Source: Sideroxydans sp.
GTDB lineage: Bacteria; Pseudomonadota; Gammaproteobacteria; Burkholderiales; Gallionellaceae
Direction of reading: 5' to 3'
Length of the DNA: 64,000 nt
Assembly (NCBI GenBank): GCA_027310725.1
Contig: DAIDAG010000078.1
Span: 111,252 to 175,251 of the forward strand
Below, piece after piece: positions 45,856 to 54,709 of this stretch. The position numbers and the translations under genes were made by a program. Below the pieces are notes generated by a model. It saw only the letters and a list, made by a program, of their open reading frames with translations. It had not been told where the DNA came from and made no database searches. Each line of letters begins with the position of its first letter. Position 1 is the first letter of the stretch.

Positions 45856-46416
45856 TCAGTCCCAATCCGGGTAGTTCGGGATGGAGACGGTGTCGCTATC
45901 GAATATGCCCTTATCCGCCTGGGTGTGGCAGGCGTTGCAATAGCTCAGCGATTTCACATCCTTGTTGCCCTTGATCATCTTCTCGGGGATGTCGTGGTGC
46001 TTGCGCTTGATATAGCGCACGTCGGTGATACGCAATGGCGTTTCATCTTCCGTCGCGACCGCGATCTTGCGTGAACGCTTGTACCAGGACTTCTCGGCCG
46101 CATTTTCCATCGCATAGTCGTAGATGGCCTTCAGTGTGGCCTTGTCCAGCGAGGCATTCTCGCCGAAATGGTCGTTCAAGGCTTTTTCATCCAGCAGCTT
46201 CGCCCAGGACTTGCCAGGCAAGAGGCCGGGCGGATAGGCATAGTGGCAAGAACCGCATTCGTCCGCATAAGTCTTGTTGTCGACCGGCTTCACTTCCTTC
46301 TGGCGCGTGAACGTAACCAGCCATTGCCAGAAATTTTCTTCCGCCATTGCGGCACTGCTGCTCGTCAGCAGTGCCACAGTCAACAGCGCTGCCTTGAATT
46401 TGGTATGCATCATCAT
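45856..46416 (-). CDS. Diheme cytochrome c, DHC type
   Basis: 186 residues with a Sec signal (ending SSAAMAEE). Two heme motifs are present, CGSCH near residue 54 and CNACH near 162, with the conserved YADECGSCHYAYPPGLLP and a basic segment KRKHHDIPEKMI, matching the dihaem cytochrome c (DHC) family that donates electrons to SHP. Three successive ATG codons follow GGAGAA, so the exact start could be up to six bases later. It is the last gene of a four-gene cytochrome unit and 11 bases after the SHP gene. Confidence 0.9.
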   Translation of the reverse strand: MMMHTKFKAALLTVALLTSSSAAMAEENFWQWLVTFTRQKEVKPVDNKTYADECGSCHYAYPPGLLPGKSWAKLLDEKALNDHFGENASLDKATLKAIYDYAMENAAEKSWYKRSRKIAVATEDETPLRITDVRYIKRKHHDIPEKMIKGNKDVKSLSYCNACHTQADKGIFDSDTVSIPNYPDWD

Positions 46417-46427
46417 TTCTCCGATCC

Positions 46428-46832
46428 TTACTTGCCCAGCAGGAATTTAAGGATATCGCCCTTTTCCTGTGCGGTGCATTCGCGTCCCCAAGCGTCATTG
46501 CAATTGCGCTTGAACCATTTTTCGATCTTCTTTGCATCGGTGAAGCGTTCCGGATTGGCGCTGGGCGCCATCGGGTCGATGACCTTGCCGGTCTTGTGGT
46601 GCTTGCCGGGCTTGCTCAGGTCGTCGCCGTGGCAAACAGTACAATTCATGGCCTTGCCGTCTTCCACTTTGCCCTCTTTGGTCCAGTCCTTCTTGCCATG
46701 ATCGGCATCGAAACCGGCCGCTCCTTCGGATTTGTAGCGTGCAAACAATTCGTCGCTGGCCGGCGTCGCCGAGGCGGCGGACGCGATAAGCAATCCAGCT
46801 ATCAATGCCATCAATGCGTACATTTTCTTCAT
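46428..46832 (-). CDS. SHP-type monoheme cytochrome c (DUF1924)
   Basis: 134 residues with signal peptide (LMALIAGLLIASAASA). Heme motif CTVCHGDD and the DUF1924 C-terminal pattern FKRNCNDAWGRECTAQEKGD. In sphaeroides heme protein (SHP), an Asn in this region is a displaceable axial ligand, allowing O2 or NO binding, and two cysteines form a disulfide; both are visible here. GGAG precedes the ATG at 46832. It lies between the novel membrane protein and DHC genes. Confidence 0.92.
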   Translation of the reverse strand: MKKMYALMALIAGLLIASAASATPASDELFARYKSEGAAGFDADHGKKDWTKEGKVEDGKAMNCTVCHGDDLSKPGKHHKTGKVIDPMAPSANPERFTDAKKIEKWFKRNCNDAWGRECTAQEKGDILKFLLGK

Positions 46833-46845
46833 TCTTGTATCTCCG

Positions 46846-47472
46846 TTACCAGGTGATTTTGATCGCAGCCAGCATGCCCAGCGCGCCCATCTCGGCGATA
46901 CCCGCATGGCTGACCGGCACGGCTGAGTTCTTGGATTTGTTCACGGCGTAAGCCATCAGAGCAGCGCCCGTCACCCCCAGCATTATGTGCAAGTTGTCGG
47001 GGTCCGTGAAACCGTCGGACAACTTGAAATCATCCCAATGCACTATCAAACCCGTCACGATGGTTGCCGCTGCCATCGCTACCGTGGCCTTTGCCAGATG
47101 GGCATGCGTGCCGTTGGTCTGACGCGGCTGGTTCGCCACGGCCGCGCAGTTGGCCTCACACTCGCTATCCGGCGCGGTTGCGGCCGTCAAAGCCGCCAAT
47201 ACGATGGTTCCCAACCCCAGATACTGGTGCACCTTGCTTCCCGTGATGAGCGGCGGTTCGAACGGAGTTGGTTTCACCGCAGGCGCGGCGCCATTCGATT
47301 TATTCACCAATACTTCGGGATCGTTAGCTGCTGCCAGCTTGAACGACTCATAGTCCTTGACGTAAGCATGGGATGCCAGCGGCAGATCGATTGCCGCATC
47401 CTGTGCCGACGCCGTTCCGGATTGCGCCGTAAAACACAGCACGGCAGCGATCATGAACTGGATGCCCTTCAT
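46846..47472 (-). CDS. Unrecognised His-containing membrane protein of the SHP/DHC unit
   Basis: 208 residues with a signal peptide (MIAAVLCFTAQSGTASA), an exported hydrophilic part of about 70 residues, then about four hydrophobic helices (around YLGLGTIVLAALTAA, LAKATVAMAAATIVTG, LHIMLGVTGAALMAYA, MGALGMLAAIKIT). Histidines lie at helix ends (KVHQYLG, HAHLAKA, IVHWDD, NLHIMLG), a pattern compatible with b-heme ligation; two Cys (SECEANC) face outward. Gaps to both neighbours are 10 and 13 bases, so it is almost certainly in one operon with cytochrome b, SHP and DHC. No family was recognised; a membrane electron carrier is an inference. Confidence 0.8.
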   Translation of the reverse strand: MKGIQFMIAAVLCFTAQSGTASAQDAAIDLPLASHAYVKDYESFKLAAANDPEVLVNKSNGAAPAVKPTPFEPPLITGSKVHQYLGLGTIVLAALTAATAPDSECEANCAAVANQPRQTNGTHAHLAKATVAMAAATIVTGLIVHWDDFKLSDGFTDPDNLHIMLGVTGAALMAYAVNKSKNSAVPVSHAGIAEMGALGMLAAIKITW

Positions 47473-47482
47473 TTGACTCTCC

Positions 47483-48121
47483 TCATTTATCGTTAAAATT
47501 ATCTGTACCGGATAGCGATAGCGATTTCTTCTTTCCGGTGAGCATCGCCCTCACCAGGTTTTCATTGTGCTGGATGCTGCCCACCACCACTCCGGCCACG
47601 TGCAGTATTACCAGCACCAACCCGACAGTGGGAAGGAACTCGTGCAGATGACGAATCATATAGCTGGTTTCATCGCTCACACTGTTTGCCAGGAATGCCA
47701 GCGGTCCCTCAAAGTCGATCATCCCCAGCGTCGACAGGCCGGAAGCAAAGAGCAAGGCCAGAAACCCGAGCAGCGCGAACACCATCAAGGCGCCTGCCGG
47801 GTTATGTCCAAAATAATGCCGGGGATGTCCCTTCAGCATGCCTCGCACGTAGGCTAGCGTCTCCCCCGCCGGGAAAACGAAGGAATGGAAACGCGCATAC
47901 CCGCTGCCCATGAATCCCCAAATTACCCGCGCCGCAAGCAACGCGCACAGCGCGTAACCGACCACTACATGGATTCCGGAAACATGCACCTCGCCCGAAA
48001 TGTAAGCCGCTGCACAGCCCAATGCCATTGTCCAATGGAAACAACGGATGAACAGATCCCACACCTTCACGGTTGCGGTGGCTTTGTCGATCCCGACATG
48101 TTTTGTATCAACTTGCTGCAT
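47483..48121 (-). CDS. Cytochrome b561-family membrane cytochrome
   Basis: 212-residue four-helix cytochrome b of the prokaryotic b561/Ni-Fe hydrogenase cytochrome b type. KVWDLFIRCFHWTMALG and FLPTVGLVLVILHVAGVVVGS carry candidate heme-ligand His residues, and GYALCALLAARVIWGFMGSGYARF is the conserved middle. It probably passes electrons from the quinone pool to the periplasmic DHC and SHP encoded next to it, as known for SHP/DHC/cytochrome b clusters. AGGCGGTGT precedes the ATG. An eight-base inverted repeat (48159-48188) lies upstream. Confidence 0.92.
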   Translation of the reverse strand: MQQVDTKHVGIDKATATVKVWDLFIRCFHWTMALGCAAAYISGEVHVSGIHVVVGYALCALLAARVIWGFMGSGYARFHSFVFPAGETLAYVRGMLKGHPRHYFGHNPAGALMVFALLGFLALLFASGLSTLGMIDFEGPLAFLANSVSDETSYMIRHLHEFLPTVGLVLVILHVAGVVVGSIQHNENLVRAMLTGKKKSLSLSGTDNFNDK

Positions 48122-48158
48122 ACACCGCCTGAAAACAGGTAAAAAAACGCCAGCGGCG

Positions 48159-48188
48159 GCTGTGCTTCACTTCATAAATCAGCACAGC
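48159..48188. promoter_or_regulatory. Inverted repeat upstream of the cytochrome operon
   Basis: GCTGTGCT and AGCACAGC, perfect eight-base arms around a 14-base spacer, 38 bases upstream of the cytochrome b start. It is suitably placed for an operator or a leader hairpin; no regulator was identified. Confidence 0.35.
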
Positions 48189-48320
48189 GTGCCTCCGGCT
48201 TGGGTAACTAAGTTGGCTCGATTGGTAATGCAGATTTTTTCAAAGACCTGCCAAAACGGGTGCGGATTTTACCCGAAATTTAACATATGCAAAGTCCCAT
48301 TGTTTTGGCCTGCAGGGATC

Positions 48321-49529
48321 TCAAGTGCCGCTGATACGCCCTGCCATGACTTGCCTCCATGCCATGGCAATCGCCGCAATCAAACAAAAAACCGCACCCG
48401 CATAAAAGGTATAGGACGCGCCGAGGCGATCCCACAACAGCCCCGCCAGCACACTGGCGAACAGCATCGCCAACCCGCTCAGCAGATTGAAGAGGCCGTA
48501 AGCGGTGCCGCGCAGATCGGCAGGCGTCACGTCGGCCACCATCCGGGCCAGCAGCCCCTGCGTGATGCCCATGTGCAAGCCCCATAATGCGACGCCCTGC
48601 AGCACTGTCGTCCAGCGGTTGTCGCTCGCCAGAACAAGATCGGCGGCAACCAACACCACCAGTCCCAGTGCCAGCAGTTTGTTGTGGTCCATCCTGTCTG
48701 AAAGCCTGCCGAACGGATAAGCCGTTGCGGCGTAGATCACATTCATGGCCACCATCACCAGCGGCACAAACGCAACGGGAATACCGCCTTGGGCGGCGCG
48801 CAGAACAAGGAACGCTTCGCTGAAACGCGCCAGTGTGAACACCGCACCGATGCCGACCACCCACCAATAGGCAACGCCCAGACGTTGCAGATTCACGCGG
48901 CTGATCGGATTGGACGGCTTGTGCGTTTCCTTCTTTTCCGGCTCTCGCAAACCGAACAACAGCAACGCCACCGCCATCAAACCGGGTATCACAGCCACCC
49001 AGAATACCGCACGAAAATCGTTGGCCCACAACAGCATCAGTCCGGCCGCCAGCAAGGGGCCAAGCAAGGCGCCCACCGTGTCCAGTGACTGGCGCAAACC
49101 AAATGCCGCTCCGCGCATCCCGGCAGGTGCGATATCGGCGATCAGCGCATCACGCGGTGCGCCGCGTATGCCCTTGCCGATCCTGTCGAGGAAGCGTGCG
49201 GTCAGCACTGTGCCGATGCCCGAAGCCAGCGCGAACATCGGTTTGGTCAGTGCACCCAGCGCATAGCCGAACAACGTGAGCATCTTGCGCTTGCCGAGGT
49301 AGTCGCTCAATACACCGGAGAATACCTTCACCAGCAACGCCGTGGATTCGCCGATGCCCTCGATCACCCCGACCGTCAAACCGCTGACGCCCAGCACGGT
49401 GACCATGAACAACGGCAGCAGGCTGTGTATCATTTCGGAAGAGATGTCCATCAGCAGGCTGACAAAGCCCAGTACCCACACCCCTCTCGGCATACCGGTC
49501 AATACTTCTTTATTGATCTTGTGCGTCAT
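48321..49529 (-). CDS. MFS transporter
   Basis: 402-residue, twelve-helix major facilitator protein. Typical motifs are the loop 2-3 signature GVLSDYLGKRKML, the RFLDRIGKGIRGAPRDALIADI segment common to a bacterial MFS subgroup, and GLRQSLDTVGALLGPLLA. Substrate unknown. It overlaps the preceding small membrane protein gene by 20 bases. An alternative start is the Met at 49493. Confidence 0.88.
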   Translation of the reverse strand: MTHKINKEVLTGMPRGVWVLGFVSLLMDISSEMIHSLLPLFMVTVLGVSGLTVGVIEGIGESTALLVKVFSGVLSDYLGKRKMLTLFGYALGALTKPMFALASGIGTVLTARFLDRIGKGIRGAPRDALIADIAPAGMRGAAFGLRQSLDTVGALLGPLLAAGLMLLWANDFRAVFWVAVIPGLMAVALLLFGLREPEKKETHKPSNPISRVNLQRLGVAYWWVVGIGAVFTLARFSEAFLVLRAAQGGIPVAFVPLVMVAMNVIYAATAYPFGRLSDRMDHNKLLALGLVVLVAADLVLASDNRWTTVLQGVALWGLHMGITQGLLARMVADVTPADLRGTAYGLFNLLSGLAMLFASVLAGLLWDRLGASYTFYAGAVFCLIAAIAMAWRQVMAGRISGT

Positions 49530-49920
49530 TCAGTTCGCGCTTATTGATAAACCGATAAAAGAGATAAGGTGCGACCCACACCCAAAGCAGAATCAGGGGC
49601 CACAGATGTCCGCTCATTACATCATAGTTCGCCAGCAGCGTCTCCCAGGAATGGCCGGCGACGTAATGAAAAAATAGGAACTCGAATGCCACCGTGAGGG
49701 TCATCCAGAACGACCCGGTGAGCCATGCCTGTCTTGCAGATGAGAATGGCCAACGGCCAGCATAAAGATAGATCACTGCAGCGAGCAGCATGATCCCGCT
49801 CAGGCAGGAAAGCTGGTTCGCGAGCAATGCGGGAAGCAGCTTGCCGTAAGTGAGGTCGCGCAACGCACCATTGGCAATCGCGGCCATCAACATCACGAGC
49901 CACGTCAGAAGAATGCGCAT
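49510..49920 (-). CDS. Small membrane protein
   Basis: 136 residues with four predicted membrane helices (LLTWLVMLMAAIANGAL, CLSGIMLLAAVIYLY, WMTLTVAFEFLFFHYV, LWPLILLWVWVAPYLFY). The start is four bases after the flavin reductase stop and the stop lies within the start of the MFS gene, so it is part of one operon. No family was recognised and no function can be assigned. Confidence 0.75.
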   Translation of the reverse strand: MRILLTWLVMLMAAIANGALRDLTYGKLLPALLANQLSCLSGIMLLAAVIYLYAGRWPFSSARQAWLTGSFWMTLTVAFEFLFFHYVAGHSWETLLANYDVMSGHLWPLILLWVWVAPYLFYRFINKRELNDAQDQ

Positions 49921-49923
49921 CAA

Positions 49924-50460
49924 TCAAGCCATCTTCGAAGGAAGTCTGAGCGTATCGCCCGCCACCATGAAAATGCCCTTGCCCCGATGATGAAGCGTAC
50001 GCGGATTCTTCACGGAGGGATCGATCCAGGCCTTGACCACTTCCAGCACGAAGAAGTTGTACTTGTTGACCATCCTGCTGTCGGCCACCCTGCATTCCAG
50101 GTTGGCGAAACACTCCGCGATAAGCGGCGGCTGCACTTGGGAAGCGGGCAGCGGCGTCAGCCTGAACTTCGCGAACTTGTCCACCTTGCTGCCCGAGCAG
50201 TTGCCCACGCCCACTACCTGCTTCGCCAGTTCCACTGCCGGGATATTGAGCACGCATTCCTTCGTCGCCACCAATGCATCGAAACTGTGGTTGCGTCCGC
50301 TGATCACGCAGCCCACCAGCGGCGGCTCGAATTCCATCATCGTGTGCCACGACTGGGTCATGATGTTCGCCTTGCCTTTGTGTGAGGTCGTCACCAGCAC
50401 CACCGGTCCGGTTTCGAGCAAGCCGTACACTTTGGACAACGGAAAATTTTTCTTTGCCAT
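49924..50460 (-). CDS. Flavin reductase-like FMN-binding protein
   Basis: 178-residue split-barrel flavoprotein of the DIM6/NTAB flavin reductase family. GPVVLVTTSHKGKANIMTQSW and FEPPLVGCVISGRNHSFDAL are the FMN-binding landmarks; NKYNFFVLEVVKAWIDPS is near the C-terminus. Start at ATG 50460 has AAGGAG seven bases upstream; the longer frame has none. It is the first gene of a unit with a small membrane protein and an MFS transporter. Confidence 0.92.
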   Translation of the reverse strand: MAKKNFPLSKVYGLLETGPVVLVTTSHKGKANIMTQSWHTMMEFEPPLVGCVISGRNHSFDALVATKECVLNIPAVELAKQVVGVGNCSGSKVDKFAKFRLTPLPASQVQPPLIAECFANLECRVADSRMVNKYNFFVLEVVKAWIDPSVKNPRTLHHRGKGIFMVAGDTLRLPSKMA

Positions 50461-50588
50461 CGTAATGCTCCTTTCATCAAAGGAAACCCGAAACCGACCC
50501 TGTTTGCTCCGCATCGATTATTTTGGAGCCATTTTCTTCCGTCGGGGACACATCAGTAAGCACGCATTTGTGATCTTCGCAAAACCTC

Positions 50589-51035
50589 TCACCTTGACTG
50601 CCGCCCGGTTCTCGACAAGCATCCCCGAGCATGAAAACTCCAATATGACGAAACGGCGTAGAACATCGATATGACAGCAATGATCACCAGCGGCCATTTC
50701 CAACCGGTATACATCACATAAATAGACCCGAAAATGCAACCCATGATCACCATCGTCACATGCCGCAACTCGTTTATTGAATAGATGTCGCCGCCATTGA
50801 TTCGGTATGCGAGACACACAGTCTTGCTTTTATCGAGCAACGAGGGGCGCCCGCAAAAATCGACCGTATCGCCTTCTTTGATCAATCTGAGGTTTTTGGC
50901 TTGTCCCGGCACATTTACCAAAGCGTCATCCGATCCTTCCAGGTGAAAATTGGTTGCTGTAGTCGTTGAATTCTCTTCAATGTATTCGACGCCCTGCGCT
51001 ACGCCCTGATATACGCGGAACCATTTATCGTTCAT
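50589..51035 (-). CDS. Hypothetical protein with C-terminal membrane hairpin
   Basis: 148 residues. The first 90 residues are soluble and predicted mainly beta (WFRVYQGVAQGVEYIEE, VPGQAKNLRLIKEGDTVDF), followed by two transmembrane helices (VIMGCIFGSIYVMYTGW and PLVIIAVISMFYAVSSYW) and a short basic tail. It looks like a small membrane-tethered beta-domain protein. AT-richer than its neighbours. No family was recognised. Its neighbours on either side are not obviously related. Confidence 0.6.
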   Translation of the reverse strand: MNDKWFRVYQGVAQGVEYIEENSTTTATNFHLEGSDDALVNVPGQAKNLRLIKEGDTVDFCGRPSLLDKSKTVCLAYRINGGDIYSINELRHVTMVIMGCIFGSIYVMYTGWKWPLVIIAVISMFYAVSSYWSFHARGCLSRTGRQSR

Positions 51036-51123
51036 AGAAGCTCACTAGTCCTTTTTGCAGAAACCATCCATGGGCGAAACGGGTGAAAGTATTGGATAAC
51101 ACCCATTATGCGCGGGGCAAGCG

Positions 51124-51146
51124 GGTGCCCCTGACAAAAGGGCACC
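51124..51146. other. Inverted repeat between the hypothetical gene and the helicase gene
   Basis: GGTGCCC and GGGCACC, perfect seven-base arms with a nine-base A-rich loop, in the 188-base divergent region. It might be a regulatory hairpin or operator; no T-tract follows it on the plus strand. Confidence 0.35.
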
Positions 51147-51223
51147 TGAAATCCGACACACTGCACGCACCCATCGCGTAAAATCGCTGCCGCACTATAA
51201 CGCCGACTTCGGCGAATAACCAT

Positions 51224-53179
51224 ATGCCGACTGTCCCAGCTACCCATCCCATTGTGACCACCGAAGTAGAACGTTTCTTTTCCGAACAAAGCCCGCTCGC
51301 CTCCGAGGTTGCATCATTCCGTCCGCGTGCCCAGCAGCGCGAGATGGCAATGGCCGTGGCGGAGGCCATACGCGACAACGCCATCCTCGTGGCGGAGGCG
51401 GGAACGGGCACAGGCAAGACCTTCGCCTACCTGGTGCCCGCGCTGCTGGCGGGCGGCAAGGTAGTCATTTCCACCGGCACGAAGAACCTGCAAGACCAGT
51501 TGTTCCAGAAAGACCTGCCGATGGTGCGCGATGCGTTGAAAGCGCCGGTGTCGGTGGCCTTGCTCAAGGGGCGCTCGAACTATGTGTGCCACTACCATCT
51601 GGAATTGGCGCAATCGAACGGGCTGTTCAAGACGCGCGAGGATGTGAAGCATCTCGCCAGGATCGTTAACTACGCCAAGGTGACGCAGAGCGGCGACAAG
51701 AGCGGGCTGGCCGACGTGCCCGAGAACGCGCCGATCTGGATGCATGTGACCTCGACGCGCGACAACTGCCTCGGGCAGGAGTGCCCGCAGCACGATGAAT
51801 GCTTCGTGCTGAAGGCCCGCAAGGAGGCGATGGAAGCGGATGTGGTGGTGGTGAACCATCACCTGTTCTTTGCCGATGTGATGCTGCGCGACGAAGGTGT
51901 GGCTGAACTGCTGCCTGCCTGCAACACGGTGATCTTCGACGAGGCGCACCAACTTCCGGAGACAGCGAGCCTGTTCTTTGGCGAGAGCCTCTCTACTTCG
52001 CAGTTGTTCGACCTGTCGCAAGATGCGCGCATCGAAGCGCTAAGTGGAGCAAAAGACTTCGCGGCGCTGCCGGTGGCTTGCGATGAACTGGATAAGGCTG
52101 CGCGCGACCTGCGACTGGCGTTCAAAAAGGAAGGCCGCTTGGCGGCAGATGCAACGCAGAACATCAAGGATTTCGCGCCAACGTTGAAGATGCTGGGCGA
52201 GAAGCTGAAGAACCTTACGGGATTACTGGAGAAACAGGCGGAGCGGAGTGAGGGCTTGGAGAATTGCTGGCAGCGGGCGCAGGGGTTGGTACAGCAATTG
52301 AAGCATTGGCAGGACGGCGATGTGCCGGAAACGGTGCGATGGCTGGAAGTCTTCCACCACTCGCTGCAACTCAACACCACGCCGCTCTCCATCGCCGATA
52401 TATTCAAGAAGCAGATCAGCGGCCACCCTCGCGCCTGGATATTCACGTCGGCGACGCTGGCGGTGAAACAGAATTTCTCGCACTACCAGAACGAAATGGG
52501 CTTAACCGAGGCCCGTACCGCGTGCTGGGACAGTCCGTTCAACTACCAGGAGCAGGCACTGCTTTATGTACCGCAGAACCTGCCTGAGCCGAACAGCGAT
52601 GGCTATACGGAGGCGGTGGTGCAGGCCGCATTGCCGCTTGTCGAGGCCAGCCAGGGGCGGGCTTTCCTGCTGTTCACCAGCTTGCGAGCGATGCAGCTTG
52701 CCCATGAAATTCTGCTGGCTGAGTTCGACCGCAAGAACCTGAAGTACCCGCTGCTGATACAGGGCGAAGGTTCGCGCAACGAGCTGCTCACGCGCTTCCG
52801 TGAACACGGCAACGCGGTGCTGCTGGGCAGCCAGTCGTTCTGGGAAGGGGTGGATGTGCGCGGCGAAGCATTGTCGCTGGTCATCATCGACAAGCTGCCG
52901 TTCGCGCCGCCGGACGATCCGGTGCTGGCGGCACGCATCGCCGAGCTGAACAGGCAGGGGCGGAACGCCTTCATGGAGTTCCAGTTGCCGCGCGCCATCA
53001 TCAACCTGAAACAGGGAGCGGGACGGCTGATACGCGACGAGAACGACCGCGGTGTGCTGATGATCTGCGACCCGCGCCTGATCTCAAAACACTACGGCAA
53101 GCGCATCTGGCAGAGCCTGCCGCCGTTCAAACGCACGCGCGACGCGGCGGAGGCAGCCGCTTTCTTTAAAAAGACCTAA
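51224..53179 (+). CDS. ATP-dependent DNA helicase, YoaA/DinG family
   Basis: 651-residue superfamily 2 iron-sulfur helicase. Walker A is AEAGTGTGKTFAYL, Walker B/DEAH is IFDEAHQLPE, and the Fe-S cluster cysteines are spread through NYVCHYH and DNCLGQECPQHDECF. C-terminal motifs GSQSFWEGVDVRGEAL and QGAGRLIRDENDRGVL are typical of XPD-like helicases. YoaA-type proteins act in replication-fork repair; the length favours YoaA over the longer DinG. Its stop overlaps the convergent diguanylate cyclase gene by four bases. Confidence 0.93.
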   Translation: MPTVPATHPIVTTEVERFFSEQSPLASEVASFRPRAQQREMAMAVAEAIRDNAILVAEAGTGTGKTFAYLVPALLAGGKVVISTGTKNLQDQLFQKDLPMVRDALKAPVSVALLKGRSNYVCHYHLELAQSNGLFKTREDVKHLARIVNYAKVTQSGDKSGLADVPENAPIWMHVTSTRDNCLGQECPQHDECFVLKARKEAMEADVVVVNHHLFFADVMLRDEGVAELLPACNTVIFDEAHQLPETASLFFGESLSTSQLFDLSQDARIEALSGAKDFAALPVACDELDKAARDLRLAFKKEGRLAADATQNIKDFAPTLKMLGEKLKNLTGLLEKQAERSEGLENCWQRAQGLVQQLKHWQDGDVPETVRWLEVFHHSLQLNTTPLSIADIFKKQISGHPRAWIFTSATLAVKQNFSHYQNEMGLTEARTACWDSPFNYQEQALLYVPQNLPEPNSDGYTEAVVQAALPLVEASQGRAFLLFTSLRAMQLAHEILLAEFDRKNLKYPLLIQGEGSRNELLTRFREHGNAVLLGSQSFWEGVDVRGEALSLVIIDKLPFAPPDDPVLAARIAELNRQGRNAFMEFQLPRAIINLKQGAGRLIRDENDRGVLMICDPRLISKHYGKRIWQSLPPFKRTRDAAEAAAFFKKT

Positions 53180-54543
53180 TTCGCCAACTCGCAGCGGTTG
53201 CGCCCGTTGTTCTTCGCGCGGTAGAGCGCATCGTCGGCATCCTTGACGATCCTTTCGTAATCGGGATGCCCGTTGTAGGCGGCTACGCCGATACTCACGG
53301 TGACCGGCATCATCTTGCCATCGCCGACTCGCATCGGTTCGGCGGCAAAACGCTCGCGTATGGTCTCGGCCACTTGCAGCGCCTGCTCCTTGCCTATCTC
53401 GACCAGCACGATGAGCAACTCCTCGCCGCCGTAACGGAAGATGAAATCGCCCACGCGCACACTGGACGTGACCAAGTCGGCTGCCTGTTGCAGCACCAGA
53501 TCGCCCCCATCGTGCCCATGAGTGTCGTTGATATTCTTGAAGTGATCGATGTCGAGCAGCAGGATCGCGAACGGTACGTCGCTGTTCCTGGCCAGTGCCA
53601 GCTCGCGCATCAGGATCGTGGGCAGGTAACGGCGATTGAGCAAACGGGTCAGGCTGTCGCGCCCGCTCTCCACTTCGATGAAACGGTCAAACAGGCCCGT
53701 CAGCAAGAATTTCACCTCTCCGATATCGGCCTCGACCTGCCTCATCGCTGCGCGCGCATCGCCTCCGCTCCGGCGCTTTTCGATCAGGCTGGGCAGCAGT
53801 TTGCGTTCCAGCCTGTCGACGCAAACGCGTATGCGCTCCAGTTCCGGCGCTTCGTGAAAGATGATGCTGGCCTTGTGCTGCAGCCACAAACCGAATTCGG
53901 AGTGCCGCATCTCGGGCACTCCCGCAGCCTCATCCCCGAGCAGATGCAGAAGGATGTGCTGCGCCCATTCCGAAAGTGCCGCGCGCTGGCGTTCGCGTTC
54001 GGCCAGCATGTTCTGTCCCAGCGCAAACATGCGGTACGATTCGTCGGTACGCACGCTTTTACCCACATTGACGATATAGGAATCGGTCATCGCGGACATG
54101 CTCAGTTCCATCACTTCGGAAACGAAGCGTGTCGCCTGCACCAGCCCGGCACGGTCAAGTTCGGTTCCCACCAGGTATCCGGTGATCGCCTGTTTCAACA
54201 GGCGCGTCCCCCGCAACACCAGCGAAATCGGCATCTGGATGCGCGCATGCACCACACCCACATGGCACTGGTATTTGTAGATCTCTTTCGGGTCTTGCTG
54301 CTTCAGGGAGAACAATTCGCGCAGCCAGCCTTGCATCGAAGCGTGCAGCCGCTGGCTCACGACATCGTGGCTGATGTATGGCTTGGCTTCCTTGTCGGCC
54401 AGCATATGCTCGTAAAAAAGCGTTGCCAGATCGGGCGCGTGTCGATTGACCGTGTCGCTGATCAGTTTCTTTGTTGCTTCGGGTATATGCTGATGCAATT
54501 GTTGCCAGTCGGCCGCAAAATCCTCGATTTTGCTGTGTTTCAT
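53176..54543 (-). CDS. Globin-coupled diguanylate cyclase (DosC-like)
   Basis: 455-residue oxygen-sensing c-di-GMP synthase. Residues about 1-155 form a sensor globin with His99 (HVGVVHARIQMP) at the position of the heme-proximal His of E. coli DosC, and Tyr44 at the distal position. A middle helical domain follows (about 170-290), then a GGDEF domain with RLLNRRYLPTI, DIDHFKNINDTHGH and active motif GGEEL. ATG 54543 has AGGAG upstream. Divergent from the HD-GYP gene with 166 bases between starts, so making and degrading activities are paired at one locus. Confidence 0.94.
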   Translation of the reverse strand: MKHSKIEDFAADWQQLHQHIPEATKKLISDTVNRHAPDLATLFYEHMLADKEAKPYISHDVVSQRLHASMQGWLRELFSLKQQDPKEIYKYQCHVGVVHARIQMPISLVLRGTRLLKQAITGYLVGTELDRAGLVQATRFVSEVMELSMSAMTDSYIVNVGKSVRTDESYRMFALGQNMLAERERQRAALSEWAQHILLHLLGDEAAGVPEMRHSEFGLWLQHKASIIFHEAPELERIRVCVDRLERKLLPSLIEKRRSGGDARAAMRQVEADIGEVKFLLTGLFDRFIEVESGRDSLTRLLNRRYLPTILMRELALARNSDVPFAILLLDIDHFKNINDTHGHDGGDLVLQQAADLVTSSVRVGDFIFRYGGEELLIVLVEIGKEQALQVAETIRERFAAEPMRVGDGKMMPVTVSIGVAAYNGHPDYERIVKDADDALYRAKNNGRNRCELAN

Positions 54544-54709
54544 CCTTCGCTCCTCCATCAGGCCTGCTTGTTATTCTATTTTTCCATGGCATTGTACCCC
54601 GAACGCATTCGGGCCATTTTTGTTGTCGGTACTTCGTGGGAGAATGATTGACTGCACCCCCCGGTTTGATGTCCACTGTCGACAAATGCATCAGTATCCA
54701 CTTGCGACC

